This document shows positions 45,219 to 54,555 of a stretch of 64,000 nt of DNA, one piece after another. Numbering within the stretch: position 1 is the first letter of the stretch; each line of letters starts with the position of its first letter. Source of the stretch: Hahella sp. (lineage in GTDB: Bacteria; Pseudomonadota; Gammaproteobacteria; Pseudomonadales; Oleiphilaceae); contig JANQMN010000071.1 of the NCBI GenBank assembly GCA_028280065.1, positions 18,134 through 82,133 of the forward strand, given 5' to 3'. The notes under the pieces are model-generated. The model saw only the letters and a list, made by a program, of their open reading frames with translations, was not told the origin of the DNA and did no database searches. The translations under genes and the position numbers were made by a program.

Positions 45219-45749
45219 ATGACAGCCCTGTCCGCCCTTCTTGTTCTGACCCTGATGGGTTTGCTGCTCGGTTTTGCGCTGGGTCTTGCCGCCAAGGTTT
45301 TCCACGTGGAAACAGATCCGCTGTTGGATGAAGTCAGTGCGCTAATGCCGGGAACCCAATGCGGCCAATGCGGTTACGCCGGATGCAATCAGGCGGCGGA
45401 AGCCATGGTAAAGGGTGAAACTCCCGTGACTTGCTGCCCGCCCGGCGGCAAGACGTTGGCGGCTACAATAGCCGGGAAGCTAGGTATTTCCATCAGCCTG
45501 GACAGCATGAACGATGAGCTGTTGCTGGCCAGAGTTAATCCGGGTTTATGCACCGGCTGCACACGTTGTTACAAGGCCTGCCCCACCGATGCCATCGTCG
45601 GCGCCAACAAACAGATTCATGGTGTGATTATGGCTGCCTGCACCGGCTGCGGGAGTTGCCTGGCTGCCTGCCCCGAGAGATGCATTGACATGGTGCCGGA
45701 GTCCAAAGCATTGGATTCCTGGCATTGGCCGAAACCCATCGCTGCGTGA
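45219..45749 (+). CDS. rnfB: RnfB, iron-sulfur subunit
   Basis: This 176-residue protein has an N-terminal TM anchor (about 5-25). The Fe-S domain follows (QCGQCGYAGC...CCPPGG, about 48-75), then two 4Fe-4S motifs (CTGCTRCYKACP; CTGCGSCLAACP). These match RnfB of proteobacteria at the usual short length (about 170-190). RnfB passes electrons between the membrane part and ferredoxin-like partners. It lies 73 bp after rnfA, with AGGAGAT upstream of the ATG. Confidence 0.96.
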   Translation: MTALSALLVLTLMGLLLGFALGLAAKVFHVETDPLLDEVSALMPGTQCGQCGYAGCNQAAEAMVKGETPVTCCPPGGKTLAATIAGKLGISISLDSMNDELLLARVNPGLCTGCTRCYKACPTDAIVGANKQIHGVIMAACTGCGSCLAACPERCIDMVPESKALDSWHWPKPIAA

Positions 45750-45805
45750 TGCAAGAGCCATGCATCCGGTTACCGATGAAGAATAAATAACAGGACCATT
45801 TGCCT

Positions 45806-47260
45806 ATGCTGTTTTCGTTATTCAGAGGCGGAGTACACCCGGACGGATTCAAAGAGCTTTCGGCTAATCGCCGAATCAGCAAACTGCCTATCCCAGGGCG
45901 TCTTTATGTGCCCTTACGCCAGCATGCGGGCACCGAAGCCATTGCTATCGTCAACGTCGGCGACCAGGTACTGAAAGGCCAACTTATCGGTCGCGCCGGT
46001 CGCGGGCTCTCTGCACCGATCCATGCCCCGACTTCCGGCGAGGTCATCGCCATCGAACCTGTTGTCGCCGCTCATCCTTCGGGGTATTCGACCAAAGCGG
46101 TCATCATCAGAACGGATCGTCGTGATCAGGTTTATCCGCAGCCGGCGCTTGTCGACCCTTTCATCCAAGATCCGGAGACGCTGGCAAAAAAAGTTGCCGA
46201 CTATGGGATTGTCGGCATGGGCGGCGCTACTTTTCCTTCCGCGGTAAAGCTGCAATCGGCAGTGGGCTATGAGATCAACACCTTGATCATCAACGGCGGC
46301 GAATGCGAGCCCTATCTTACTGCCGATGACCGGCTCATGCGCGAGCGTCCTGACACTATTGTCACGGGCTCTCGATTGATTCAGCACATTATTAAGGCAA
46401 AGCGTGTCGCTATTGTTATCGAGGATAATAAAAAGTACGCCATCGCGGCCATGCGCAACGCTACGGAACCCTATAGGGATGTTGATATCGTCGTCGTACC
46501 GACCCGCTATCCGATGGGTTCGGCCAAACAGATGATTCAGGTCGTCACTAAAAAAGAAGTGCCGGCAGGAAAACTCAGTACAGAATTGGGCGTGTTGCTC
46601 TATAACGTGGGAACCGCCTATGCCACCTGTGAATGTTTGATGGAAAACAAGCCGCTGGTTTCGCGCATTGTCACCGTGTCCGGCGGCGCAATCAAACAAC
46701 CGCAAAATGTCGAAGCCTTGGTTGGAACACCTCTCAGCTATCTTATTGAGCATTGCGGCGGCACTGTCGAGGAACCAGCCCGGTTATTAATGGGCGGTCC
46801 CATGATGGGGTTGGTCATGCCTTCGGCAGATGCGCCCCTGATCAAAGGCGCGGGTGGCGTGCTTGCCCTGCAAGCTCATGAAATAAACCAGACGGAAAGT
46901 TCCCCGTGCATTCGTTGTGGACGCTGTGTTTCAGCCTGCCCCATGGGACTTTTGCCCCTGGAAATGGCGAATAGAGCCCGCAGCCAAGACTTCGACAGCG
47001 CGTCGGAGTTTGGCCTGAAAGACTGTATTCTCTGCGGTTCCTGCGCCTATGTCTGCCCGTCCCACATCCCTCTTGTGCATTACTTTCAATATGCCAAAGG
47101 TGAGATCAGTCAGAAAAACGCCGCACAAAAACGCACGGAATATACCCGCGAGCTTTCAGAAGCACGCCGCGTAAGACAGGAAAAGGAAGCCGCTGCCAAG
47201 GCGGCCGCGAAGGCTGCAAAGTCGAAACGTCGCAAACGCAGCGCGACCACGACAGACTGA
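45806..47260 (+). CDS. rnfC: RnfC, NADH-oxidising flavo-iron-sulfur subunit
   Basis: This 484-residue protein starts at ATG 45806, with CAGGA upstream (a TTG two codons earlier is the longest option). The N-terminal part is FRGGVHPDGFKE, then the GMGGATFPSAVKL and NGGECEPYLTADDRLMRE region that binds NADH/FMN in RnfC/NqrF-like and complex I 51-kDa relatives. Two 4Fe-4S motifs follow (CIRCGRCVSACPMGLLPLE; CILCGSCAYVCPSHIPL). A short Lys/Ala-rich tail ends it. This is the shorter form, without the long Ala-rich extension of E. coli RsxC. Confidence 0.96.
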   Translation: MLFSLFRGGVHPDGFKELSANRRISKLPIPGRLYVPLRQHAGTEAIAIVNVGDQVLKGQLIGRAGRGLSAPIHAPTSGEVIAIEPVVAAHPSGYSTKAVIIRTDRRDQVYPQPALVDPFIQDPETLAKKVADYGIVGMGGATFPSAVKLQSAVGYEINTLIINGGECEPYLTADDRLMRERPDTIVTGSRLIQHIIKAKRVAIVIEDNKKYAIAAMRNATEPYRDVDIVVVPTRYPMGSAKQMIQVVTKKEVPAGKLSTELGVLLYNVGTAYATCECLMENKPLVSRIVTVSGGAIKQPQNVEALVGTPLSYLIEHCGGTVEEPARLLMGGPMMGLVMPSADAPLIKGAGGVLALQAHEINQTESSPCIRCGRCVSACPMGLLPLEMANRARSQDFDSASEFGLKDCILCGSCAYVCPSHIPLVHYFQYAKGEISQKNAAQKRTEYTRELSEARRVRQEKEAAAKAAAKAAKSKRRKRSATTTD

Positions 47261-47276
47261 ACCATTGGACGTTGCT

Positions 47277-48365
47277 ATGAGTATTACCCCGGTTTCTTCT
47301 CCCCATGCTCATGACCATTCGTCGATTTATCGAATAATGCGTCATGTCTGTTTTGCCCTACTACCATGCACGTTGTTCGGCATCTATATTTTCGGCTTTC
47401 CCGCCTTGAACCTTTTTCTTCTGACCATTGGTTCCGCGATACTGTTCGAATGGCTGTGTCTGCGGCTGATGAAGAAATCCACTACCCGGCTGCAGGATGG
47501 CTCGGCCGTGCTCACAGGTTGGTTATTAGCGATTTCCTTACCGCCCTGGGCTCCCTGGTGGATAGCCGTATCAGGTGCATTTATCGCCATTGTGATCGGT
47601 AAACAACTGTATGGCGGAATCGGCCAAAACCTTTTTAACCCCGCGATGTTGGCCAGGGTCGCGCTACTCATTTCTTTTCCGGTGCAACTCACCACCTGGC
47701 CGATGCCCCAGGAAAGTTTTCTCGATACCGGTTTTCTGGATGGGCTGGCAATTACTTTTAACCTTGCGCCAATTCCAGATGGCGCTACCGGCGCCACCTA
47801 TCTGGGCGCGCTAAAAACGGAACTCGGTAACAATGCCTCCGCCGTCGAATTTGCCTCGACCCAGGTAAGGAATTCAGATGCCTTGCTAGGTTTTAGCGCC
47901 GGCAGCCTGGGGGAAACATCGGCGCTGCTTATTTTACTCGGCGGAATCTGGTTGCTTCTGATGCGCGTTATCACCTGGCATATCCCGCTGGCGATGATTG
48001 GCACGGTGATAGGTCTTTCCGCACTGTTCAACGCGATCGACCCGGAGCAGTATGCAGGCGTCAGTTTTCACCTGCTCACCGGAAGTCTGCTATTAGGCGC
48101 ATTCTTTATTGCCACCGACTATGTTACTTCTCCTTCCGGCAAATCCGGCCAGCTTATCTTCGGCGCTGGCTGCGGAATTCTCGAATACGTCATTCGCACC
48201 TGGGGCGGATATCCGGAAGGAATCAGTTTTGCCGTCCTGTTTATGAACGCGCTTACCCCGCTTATCGATCTGTATTGCCGGCCAAGAATCTACGGCCGGT
48301 CCCTGAATGGCAAGCCAAAGAAATATAACGCTCCTCTGGCAGACGCAGTCGAACAGGAATCCTAG
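47277..48365 (+). CDS. rnfD: RnfD, membrane flavoprotein subunit
   Basis: This 362-residue polytopic protein is of the NqrB/RnfD family. It starts at ATG 47277; a TTG four codons upstream is less likely. Family marks are GQNLFNPAMLARVALLISFP (in parts), the DGATGAT region where RnfD carries covalent FMN on Thr, and FHLLTGSLLLGAFFIATDYVTSP near the C-terminus. It works with RnfG in electron transfer coupled to ion movement. It begins 16 bp after rnfC and is followed 12 bp later by rnfG. Confidence 0.95.
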   Translation: MSITPVSSPHAHDHSSIYRIMRHVCFALLPCTLFGIYIFGFPALNLFLLTIGSAILFEWLCLRLMKKSTTRLQDGSAVLTGWLLAISLPPWAPWWIAVSGAFIAIVIGKQLYGGIGQNLFNPAMLARVALLISFPVQLTTWPMPQESFLDTGFLDGLAITFNLAPIPDGATGATYLGALKTELGNNASAVEFASTQVRNSDALLGFSAGSLGETSALLILLGGIWLLLMRVITWHIPLAMIGTVIGLSALFNAIDPEQYAGVSFHLLTGSLLLGAFFIATDYVTSPSGKSGQLIFGAGCGILEYVIRTWGGYPEGISFAVLFMNALTPLIDLYCRPRIYGRSLNGKPKKYNAPLADAVEQES

Positions 48366-48377
48366 AAGGAGAACAGG

Positions 48378-49148
48378 ATGAGAATTTATCGCACCGTCGC
48401 CGTTGCGTCCTACCGCCAACGCATTGGCTATCAGGCAGGTTTATTGGCGGGCGTCTGCATGATTGTTGCCGCCCTGATTCTCATTGGCAATCTGGTAACC
48501 GGCGACCGGATCTATGCCATGCAGCAACAGGATCAACGCATGATGCTCCAGGAAGTATTGCCAAATTCGCTGTACGACAATGATCTCCTAGGGGACCAGT
48601 TAACGGTGGCGCTTCAGGAAACTGAAGATGGGGAATCAGTGGAAGACCAGATTCTGTACGTGGCCAGGCTGAATCAACAAGTCACCGGGTATGCCTTTTC
48701 CACCGTCGCGAACGGTTATGGAGGCCCCATTGAGATGATCCTGGGAGTCGATACGGAGGGTAAAGTGCTCGGCGTACGGGTGATAAATCATAAGGAAACA
48801 CCAGGATTAGGAGACAAAATCGAAATTTCCAGGGATTCATGGATCACAAGTTTTAACGGTTTGTCGCTGAAAACCACCCCTAAGGAACAATGGGCGGTGC
48901 AAAAAGACGGCGGACAATTCGACCAGTTCACAGGCGCAACCATTACGCCACGGGCCGTGGTACGCGCAGTGTATGCCGGTTTGAGCAAGGTACCGCAACT
49001 TCGTGCCGCAGCCATGAAGGCGATGCAGGAAAAAACCGTTGCTAAGGAACCGCCGGTTACCGAAACCAAACTCGCCGGCACCGACCTGTCCGACACCGGA
49101 TCGGCAAGTACCGTCACTGCAGCAAAGGAGCTAAACAAAAATGACTGA
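48378..49148 (+). CDS. rnfG: RnfG, FMN-binding periplasmic-side subunit
   Basis: This 256-residue protein has one N-terminal TM helix (about 18-40) and an FMN-binding domain ending in FDQFTGATITPRAVV, where the Thr of the TGAT motif carries covalent FMN. The tail after about residue 215 is a low-complexity, Thr/Ala/Lys-rich extension (about 40 residues), longer than usual. AGAAGGAGAA lies before the ATG. It overlaps rnfE by 8 bp. Confidence 0.95.
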   Translation: MRIYRTVAVASYRQRIGYQAGLLAGVCMIVAALILIGNLVTGDRIYAMQQQDQRMMLQEVLPNSLYDNDLLGDQLTVALQETEDGESVEDQILYVARLNQQVTGYAFSTVANGYGGPIEMILGVDTEGKVLGVRVINHKETPGLGDKIEISRDSWITSFNGLSLKTTPKEQWAVQKDGGQFDQFTGATITPRAVVRAVYAGLSKVPQLRAAAMKAMQEKTVAKEPPVTETKLAGTDLSDTGSASTVTAAKELNKND

Positions 49149-49878
49149 TGCCGCCCACCTAAAAGGAGAAGAAACGGACTATAAAAATCTGTTTGTCGAA
49201 GGCCTTTGGACGAATAACGTCGCACTAAGCCAGATGCTGGCCCTATGCCCATTGCTGGCGGTCACGACTTCCGCCACCAATGGGTTCGGCATGGGCATGG
49301 CCACTATGGCGGTAATGCTTTCCGCCAACCTGATCGCTTCGTCTTTTCGCGGCATGATTACACCGCAAGTCCGTATCCCGGTGTTCATCGTGCTGATTGC
49401 CTCCATCGTCACCTTAGTGGATATGTGGCTGAATGCCTGGATGCATGAACTATATAAGGTACTCGGTCTTTTTATTCCGCTTATCGTTACCAATTGTGCA
49501 ATCCTGGGACGGGTGGAATCATTCGCTTCAAAGCAACGGATTCTCCCCTCTATTGCGGATGCGTTCTTTATGGGCTTGGGTTTTCTGTGGGTGCTGGTAG
49601 TCGTCGGGGCTGTCAGGGAAATCCTCGGCAGCGGGACACTATTCGCCCATGCCCCCCTGTTATTGGGCGAACAGTTCAGTTGGCTGGAAGCCACGATCAT
49701 CGAAGACTATCAGGGAATACTTTTGCTGGTTTTACCGCCAGGTGGATTTATTGTTCTGGGATTATTGCTGTCTCTCAAGAGGCTTTTGGAAAAAATCGCT
49801 GAAACGCGTAAAAACAAATCTGCACCGGCGACCACTTCTTCAATGGAAACCAACTCGATACCGGAGGCCAATGCATGA
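49141..49878 (+). CDS. rnfE: RnfE, membrane subunit
   Basis: This 245-residue RnfE/NqrD-family protein has six hydrophobic segments, NNVALSQMLALCPLLAVT and FIPLIVTNCAILGRVE, the mirror-image Cys-bearing half-helices that pair with RnfA around an iron-sulfur cluster. A C-terminal polar tail of about 35 residues follows. It overlaps both rnfG and rnfH (ATGA), consistent with tight translational coupling. Confidence 0.95.
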   Translation: MTDAAHLKGEETDYKNLFVEGLWTNNVALSQMLALCPLLAVTTSATNGFGMGMATMAVMLSANLIASSFRGMITPQVRIPVFIVLIASIVTLVDMWLNAWMHELYKVLGLFIPLIVTNCAILGRVESFASKQRILPSIADAFFMGLGFLWVLVVVGAVREILGSGTLFAHAPLLLGEQFSWLEATIIEDYQGILLLVLPPGGFIVLGLLLSLKRLLEKIAETRKNKSAPATTSSMETNSIPEANA

Positions 49879-50138
49879 AAGTCAGTTTAGCTTACGCCAC
49901 CTTTGAAACCCAAGCCTGGCATACCTTCGAAGTCCCGGAAGAAGCGACCGTAGAAGAGATTATAAAAGTCTCCGGTTTTTTGGATCTCTTTCCGGAAATA
50001 GACCTGAAGAAGCAAAAAGTCGGGATCTATGGCAAGTTCACCCGCCTGAATGCCAAGGTTTCTCCAGGAGACCGTATAGAGGTCTATCAACCGATCACCC
50101 GGGTTTTGGAAGAAGACGATGACGACGATGATGAATAG
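49875..50138 (+). CDS. rnfH: RnfH
   Basis: This 87-residue small acidic protein of the RnfH/UPF0125 (beta-grasp) family has VSLAYATFETQAWHTFEVP and GIYGKFTRLNAKVSPGDRIEVYQP, quoted in parts. It ends in a run of Asp residues. RnfH is found in nitrogen-fixing rnf operons; its exact role is not settled. It is the last gene of rnfABCDGEH. The convergent Fic gene ends 26 bp away and no hairpin terminator was seen. Confidence 0.93.
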   Translation: MKVSLAYATFETQAWHTFEVPEEATVEEIIKVSGFLDLFPEIDLKKQKVGIYGKFTRLNAKVSPGDRIEVYQPITRVLEEDDDDDDE

Positions 50139-50163
50139 TAGTCATGTCTGATTACCGAAAAAT

Positions 50164-51360
50164 TTAAGGACTGAGTTCGGGAAAGTAATACCGCTCTGCG
50201 TGCAATGGAATGGCCCAGCGTAATGGAGATCGAGTGCTTGTTTCCGTTAGCAAGCCCTCTTTTTTTAGTTGTTGTACTAGCATGCGCGTACTCCTTTCTC
50301 CGGTGCCGATCAGTTCATAAGCCTCACTTCTGGGAAATTCACCAAGCATGAAGGCGCGTTCTATTAATCTTGCCGCTTCTGGCTTTATTTTTCCAACCCC
50401 TTTCACCAACCCGTCATTTCGGGCGCGAACATAGGCTTTGATGCGTTCTGACATACCGGACAAATGAATCAGGTCGCCAATAAAGTTCACCTGATCGATG
50501 GCTGTTTTAACCATAAACTCACAGAACGCTACCAAACCCCGCTCGGTCAAGGAACCACACCCATCTGTATCGCCTTCTCTGGGTTTATCTGCATCAGCCA
50601 GTGCGGCCTTATAAAGGTCGGCCTGTCTGGCAAGACCTCGACTAAGGCACCAGACCCCCGCCCCACCTAACCCGATGCACTTTAAGAGCAAATCTATGTG
50701 AAGTCTGGCGACCCGCCCATTGCCATCGAGATGGGGATGGATGTACAAATACCGGTGATGAGACGCCATTGCCGCTATTACCCGCTTTTCTCCATGCAAA
50801 TACCGCAAGTTGTAAGCTTCGGAAAATCGCGCTAGCAGACCGCTTATTTCCTCCGGCTCCGGGGCCAAATGTATACCGACCCCGACACGCTGATCGGCTT
50901 GCCGGAAAGTTCCGGGAACAACTTCTTCCTCACGTCCGGTCTTCTCGTTTTTAACCATTCGCAGCGAAAGAGGCAATTGATCGTAAAATTGCTTATGGAT
51001 CTGTAAAAACCGGTCTACCGAAAATACATCGTCGACAGCGGGAGGATGATCCTTCTGCAACTCCTGAACTCTTATATGCGCAATAGACTCTATCTGCAGA
51101 TTCCGTTTCGCAGAATCGGTACTATAGTCACCTGCCATTGCCGCGATGATTTCTCTAGGGTGGGTTTTGTTCCCTTCAATCAGATTGGAATAGTAGGAAT
51201 TCAACACCCGCATGTGAGCCTCCAGGACATCATGGGTCGCTGGCGCAAGTCCACCTTCCAACTTAGCCGCCGTCCGTTCCAGGATTTGTACTAATGTCGG
51301 TAGGTCCGAACGTGAAATCCTACTCTCTGACGGCAGCATTGGCTCAATTCCGGACAGCAT
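50164..51360 (-). CDS. Fic-domain protein (nucleotidyl transferase)
   Basis: This 398-residue protein has the active-site motif HPHLDGNGRVAR (about residue 220; the canonical form is HPFxDGNGRxxR) with the catalytic His. An N-terminal inhibitory-helix-like motif SNLIEGN (about 57-63) resembles the class II (S/T)xxxE(G/N) motif. So it is probably autoinhibited. The C-terminal 90 residues look like a winged-helix domain (LIGTGERSTRMLVQQLKKEGL, in part). Such proteins usually AMPylate cognate targets. The target here is unknown. Its position between rnf and nifF is unusual for a nif cluster. Confidence 0.85.
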   Translation of the reverse strand: MLSGIEPMLPSESRISRSDLPTLVQILERTAAKLEGGLAPATHDVLEAHMRVLNSYYSNLIEGNKTHPREIIAAMAGDYSTDSAKRNLQIESIAHIRVQELQKDHPPAVDDVFSVDRFLQIHKQFYDQLPLSLRMVKNEKTGREEEVVPGTFRQADQRVGVGIHLAPEPEEISGLLARFSEAYNLRYLHGEKRVIAAMASHHRYLYIHPHLDGNGRVARLHIDLLLKCIGLGGAGVWCLSRGLARQADLYKAALADADKPREGDTDGCGSLTERGLVAFCEFMVKTAIDQVNFIGDLIHLSGMSERIKAYVRARNDGLVKGVGKIKPEAARLIERAFMLGEFPRSEAYELIGTGERSTRMLVQQLKKEGLLTETSTRSPLRWAIPLHAERYYFPELSP

Positions 51361-51673
51361 ATTTACTCGCTTTAGCTTTATGCATTCGCCTCATTATAGC
51401 TTAATGCGGCATCGAACCCGCTATTTATTGCCAGTTTATTTTCCGCTTACGGAACCCCACTCAATCCCATATCCCACTGATATATAAATTATATTTCTTT
51501 ATTAAACACGTACATAACTCTGTTTAATGGTATTTTTTGCCGGTTTATTTGCCAGTTTGCCCGTCATACTCGTTTGGGATTCTTTACAGGTTTAACACAC
51601 TATTCCGATAGTGTCCCAAGCTTCGCGAATTAGTATTGCACCGTGAAGGTCATAACTACGCACTACCCATATT

Positions 51674-51689
51674 TGTCGCAAACCGGACA
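51674..51689. promoter_or_regulatory. NifA upstream activator site 2 of nifF
   Basis: Exact TGT-N10-ACA (TGT 51674-51676, ACA 51687-51689), 44 bp from the other site. Confidence 0.75.
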
Positions 51690-51717
51690 ATGCCTGGAAA
51701 TCTCGGCAATCTCCAAT

Positions 51718-51733
51718 TGTCGCATTATCGACA
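51718..51733. promoter_or_regulatory. NifA upstream activator site 1 of nifF
   Basis: Exact TGT-N10-ACA (TGT 51718-51720, ACA 51731-51733), about 72 bp upstream of the -24 element. Confidence 0.8.
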
Positions 51734-51804
51734 TCACACCAAGCAAACTTCTAATAAACCCTTAATTTTCAATATATTATAATTCAAACCCTTATTGCAC
51801 ACAC

Positions 51805-51820
51805 TGGTATGAGTCCTGCA
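51805..51820 (+). promoter_or_regulatory. Sigma-54 promoter of nifF
   Basis: TGGTAT-GAGTC-CTGCA, GG at 51806-51807 and GC at 51818-51819 with exactly 10 nt between. The nifF ATG is 50 bp downstream. Confidence 0.82.
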
Positions 51821-51848
51821 GCAGCATTACCAAGAATGATTAAACTGA

Positions 51849-52412
<564 letters not shown>

Positions 52413-52551
52413 CGGTGACAGGAATCCGTTCGATATTCAACAGCCGAGTATCGTCGCTAATTTCAGCACAGCATGGCCTCGGATTATAAGTCATGGCTGA
52501 TTTTACGAGGCAAGAGCGATAGAAGCTATACAAGATCGAATAACAGGTGCA

Positions 52552-53427
52552 TTGGTAGGATTGGCCTGTGGAGATGCAGTCGGGACAACGCTTGAGTTTT
52601 CGGTTAGAGGGACGTTCGAGCCGCTAACCGATATGCAGGGCGGTGGTCCGTTTCACTTAATGCCAGGACAATGGACGGACGATACCAGTATGGCGTTGTG
52701 CCTGGCTCAGAGTCTGTTAACACAGCAAAAATTCGATCCGGTCGACCAAATGAACCGGTATTGCCAATGGCATGAAACCGGATATATGAGCAGCACCGGC
52801 CACTGCTTTGACATCGGCGTAACCGTGTTAAACGCGTTGCGACGATATCAAAAGACCGGCGAACCATTTGCAGGGTCCAAGGGAAAATTCACGGCGGGAA
52901 ACGGCTCGCTGATGCGCTTGGCGCCAATACCCGTCTTCTACCATGACAACCTTGATGAGTGTGTGAAGTATGCTGGCGAAAGCTCGCGAACCACTCACGC
53001 CAATCCTGAATGCATAGAATGCTGCCAACTGTTCGCCAGCCTGATTTTTTGGGCATTTAGAGCAAGTAGTAAACGGGATATTTTTAAACTGAATAACTAC
53101 CGGCCTTGCGCTGCTAAAGTTCTCTCCATCGCAAATCTCGGATTCTTGGAACAAGATTACTCAGACCTCACCGGCAGTGGCTATGTAATGGAAAGTTTGG
53201 AGTCCGCCTTATGGTGCTTCTTTAACGGCTCCAGTTTTCGTGAATGCATTTTGCTCGCCGCCAACTTGGGAAACGATGCTGACACCACCGCAGCCATTTG
53301 CGGCCAGATTGCAGGCGCTTACTATGGCCTTTGCGGAATCCCAAAGAAATGGCGGCAGACTATCTTTATGGGACCGGAAATTGAGCGGCTATCCCAGTCA
53401 CTATCCCAGTTAAGAAGAAAGCAGTGA
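52552..53427 (+). CDS. ADP-ribosylglycohydrolase, DraG-like
   Basis: This roughly 291-residue protein matches the DraG fold: GLACGDAVGTTLEF, WTDDTSMALCLA (metal-binding Asp pair) and ANLGNDADTTAAICGQIAGAYYG near the end (DADTT metal site). In diazotrophs DraG removes ADP-ribose from NifH to reactivate it. The coordinates use TTG 52552, but the frame extends upstream to a TGA at 52498-52500 with family-like residues (IQDRITGAL) and no ATG, GTG or TTG start. A noncanonical ATA start at 52519 with GAGG 8 nt before it, or a small frameshift from ATG 52493, would explain this. No DraT partner is visible in the window. It is 139 bp after nifF. Confidence 0.8.
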   Translation: MVGLACGDAVGTTLEFSVRGTFEPLTDMQGGGPFHLMPGQWTDDTSMALCLAQSLLTQQKFDPVDQMNRYCQWHETGYMSSTGHCFDIGVTVLNALRRYQKTGEPFAGSKGKFTAGNGSLMRLAPIPVFYHDNLDECVKYAGESSRTTHANPECIECCQLFASLIFWAFRASSKRDIFKLNNYRPCAAKVLSIANLGFLEQDYSDLTGSGYVMESLESALWCFFNGSSFRECILLAANLGNDADTTAAICGQIAGAYYGLCGIPKKWRQTIFMGPEIERLSQSLSQLRRKQ

Positions 53428-53488
53428 TCAAAAAATCGAGTTCCAACTGTTAGCAAGCACACCGTGCAAACCCCATATCTTCGTCTAT

Positions 53489-53504
53489 TCTCTTATCTAA
53501 GAGA
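53489..53504. promoter_or_regulatory. 16-bp inverted repeat between DraG-like and binding-protein genes
   Basis: TCTCTTA-TC-TAAGAGA is a perfect inverted repeat. The 2-bp centre is too tight for a hairpin loop, so a regulator site is more likely. Confidence 0.35.
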
Positions 53505-53557
53505 TTTCCCGATTCTTAAGCGCTCAGTTAATCAAGAATCGCGGAAGTACGTAGGAA

Positions 53558-54418
53558 TTGGGTACGTTGAGCAAACCGATCTTATACACATTGTTGTTAA
53601 CCTTCCTGTCTGCCATAAGTTATGCCGAAGACAGGATACGTGAGGTCGTTTATCCCGATCGGGAGGGTGTAAAAGAACAGCTTCATTACCCTTACGCACT
53701 TCTGGAACTAGCGCTCAAAAATAGCGGCAAGCCCTTTCGGCTCAAGCAGAGCATCACGACGATGAACGATGCACGCGTCCGTAGTCACCTGCAAAAAGGT
53801 CAAATTTCGGTTGCCTGGTTTGGGACCAGCAAGGATTTCGAAAGCCTTTTTTTGCCGGTGAGAGTTCCCGTAACCAGGGGAACATTGGGTTATCGGCTGT
53901 TCATTATTCACCGGGACAATGAAAAAAGCTTTGAGAAAATCAATGATCTGAAGGATCTATCCAAGTTCATCGCCGGTCAGGGTCCGGGGTGGGCCGATAT
54001 CGCTATCTTGGAGCATGCCGGGCTTCCTGTTTACAGCACGGACTTGGAAAACATTTTCCACATGATCGCCAAAAAGCGGATCGCCTACTTACCTCTGGGC
54101 GCCAATGAGGTATTTACCATGCTGAAAGTTCGATCGGAGCAGTTTCCTGAACTGATAGTGGAAAGAAACCTTACCCTCATATACCCCTTTGATTTTCTAT
54201 TTTTCGTGAACAAAAAAGACCGGGAATTGCGTGATATGATCTATTCCGGCTTGGTCACTGCATTTGAAAACGGTGAATATCAAACGCTTTTCTTGGAACA
54301 TCCCGATAATCAAAATTTTGCTTCATATGCAAAAATCGAAGGACGCAAGCAGTTTCGTATCGACAATCCGCTAATCACACAGGAAACTGCTAAAGCATTA
54401 GAAACCTATAGTTATTAA
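53558..54418 (+). CDS. Periplasmic solute-binding-like protein (PBP2 fold)
   Basis: This protein of about 286 residues has a signal peptide (PILYTLLLTFLSAISYAED) and a two-lobe binding fold. It has RIREVVYPDREG, GTLGYRLFIIHRDN, a hinge GQGPGWADIAIL, and a C-terminal region resembling extracellular solute-binding proteins of the family-3 type. No ABC permease or ATPase is adjacent, so it may serve a distant transporter or act as a sensor. The start is uncertain: TTG 53558 and TTG 53570 are both possible, with AGGA at 53553-53556. It precedes the small ORF behind a sigma-54 element. Confidence 0.65.
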   Translation: MGTLSKPILYTLLLTFLSAISYAEDRIREVVYPDREGVKEQLHYPYALLELALKNSGKPFRLKQSITTMNDARVRSHLQKGQISVAWFGTSKDFESLFLPVRVPVTRGTLGYRLFIIHRDNEKSFEKINDLKDLSKFIAGQGPGWADIAILEHAGLPVYSTDLENIFHMIAKKRIAYLPLGANEVFTMLKVRSEQFPELIVERNLTLIYPFDFLFFVNKKDRELRDMIYSGLVTAFENGEYQTLFLEHPDNQNFASYAKIEGRKQFRIDNPLITQETAKALETYSY

Positions 54419-54505
54419 CCCCTACCCCTTTTTTGTCAGTTAAATTTACAAAACAACAACTTCTAATATTGACAATGCTCCGTGAACTCGGTGATCCCAA
54501 GTGGT

Positions 54506-54521
54506 TGGCCTCATTTTTGCT
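54506..54521 (+). promoter_or_regulatory. Sigma-54 promoter before a 55-codon ORF
   Basis: TGGCCT-CATTT-TTGCT, GG at 54507-54508 and GC at 54519-54520, exactly 10 nt apart, and TTGC at -12 matching the consensus well. No exact TGT-N10-ACA lies upstream; the nearest is TGT-N11-ACA (54436-54452). Confidence 0.75.
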
Positions 54522-54555
54522 TAAATTTCGGCGCGATTAAATGGGAGGATCTATC

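Noticed and set aside
54436..54452. NifA site upstream of the 55-residue ORF
   Set aside because: TGT and ACA are separated by 11 rather than 10 nt, so it is not counted as a NifA site.
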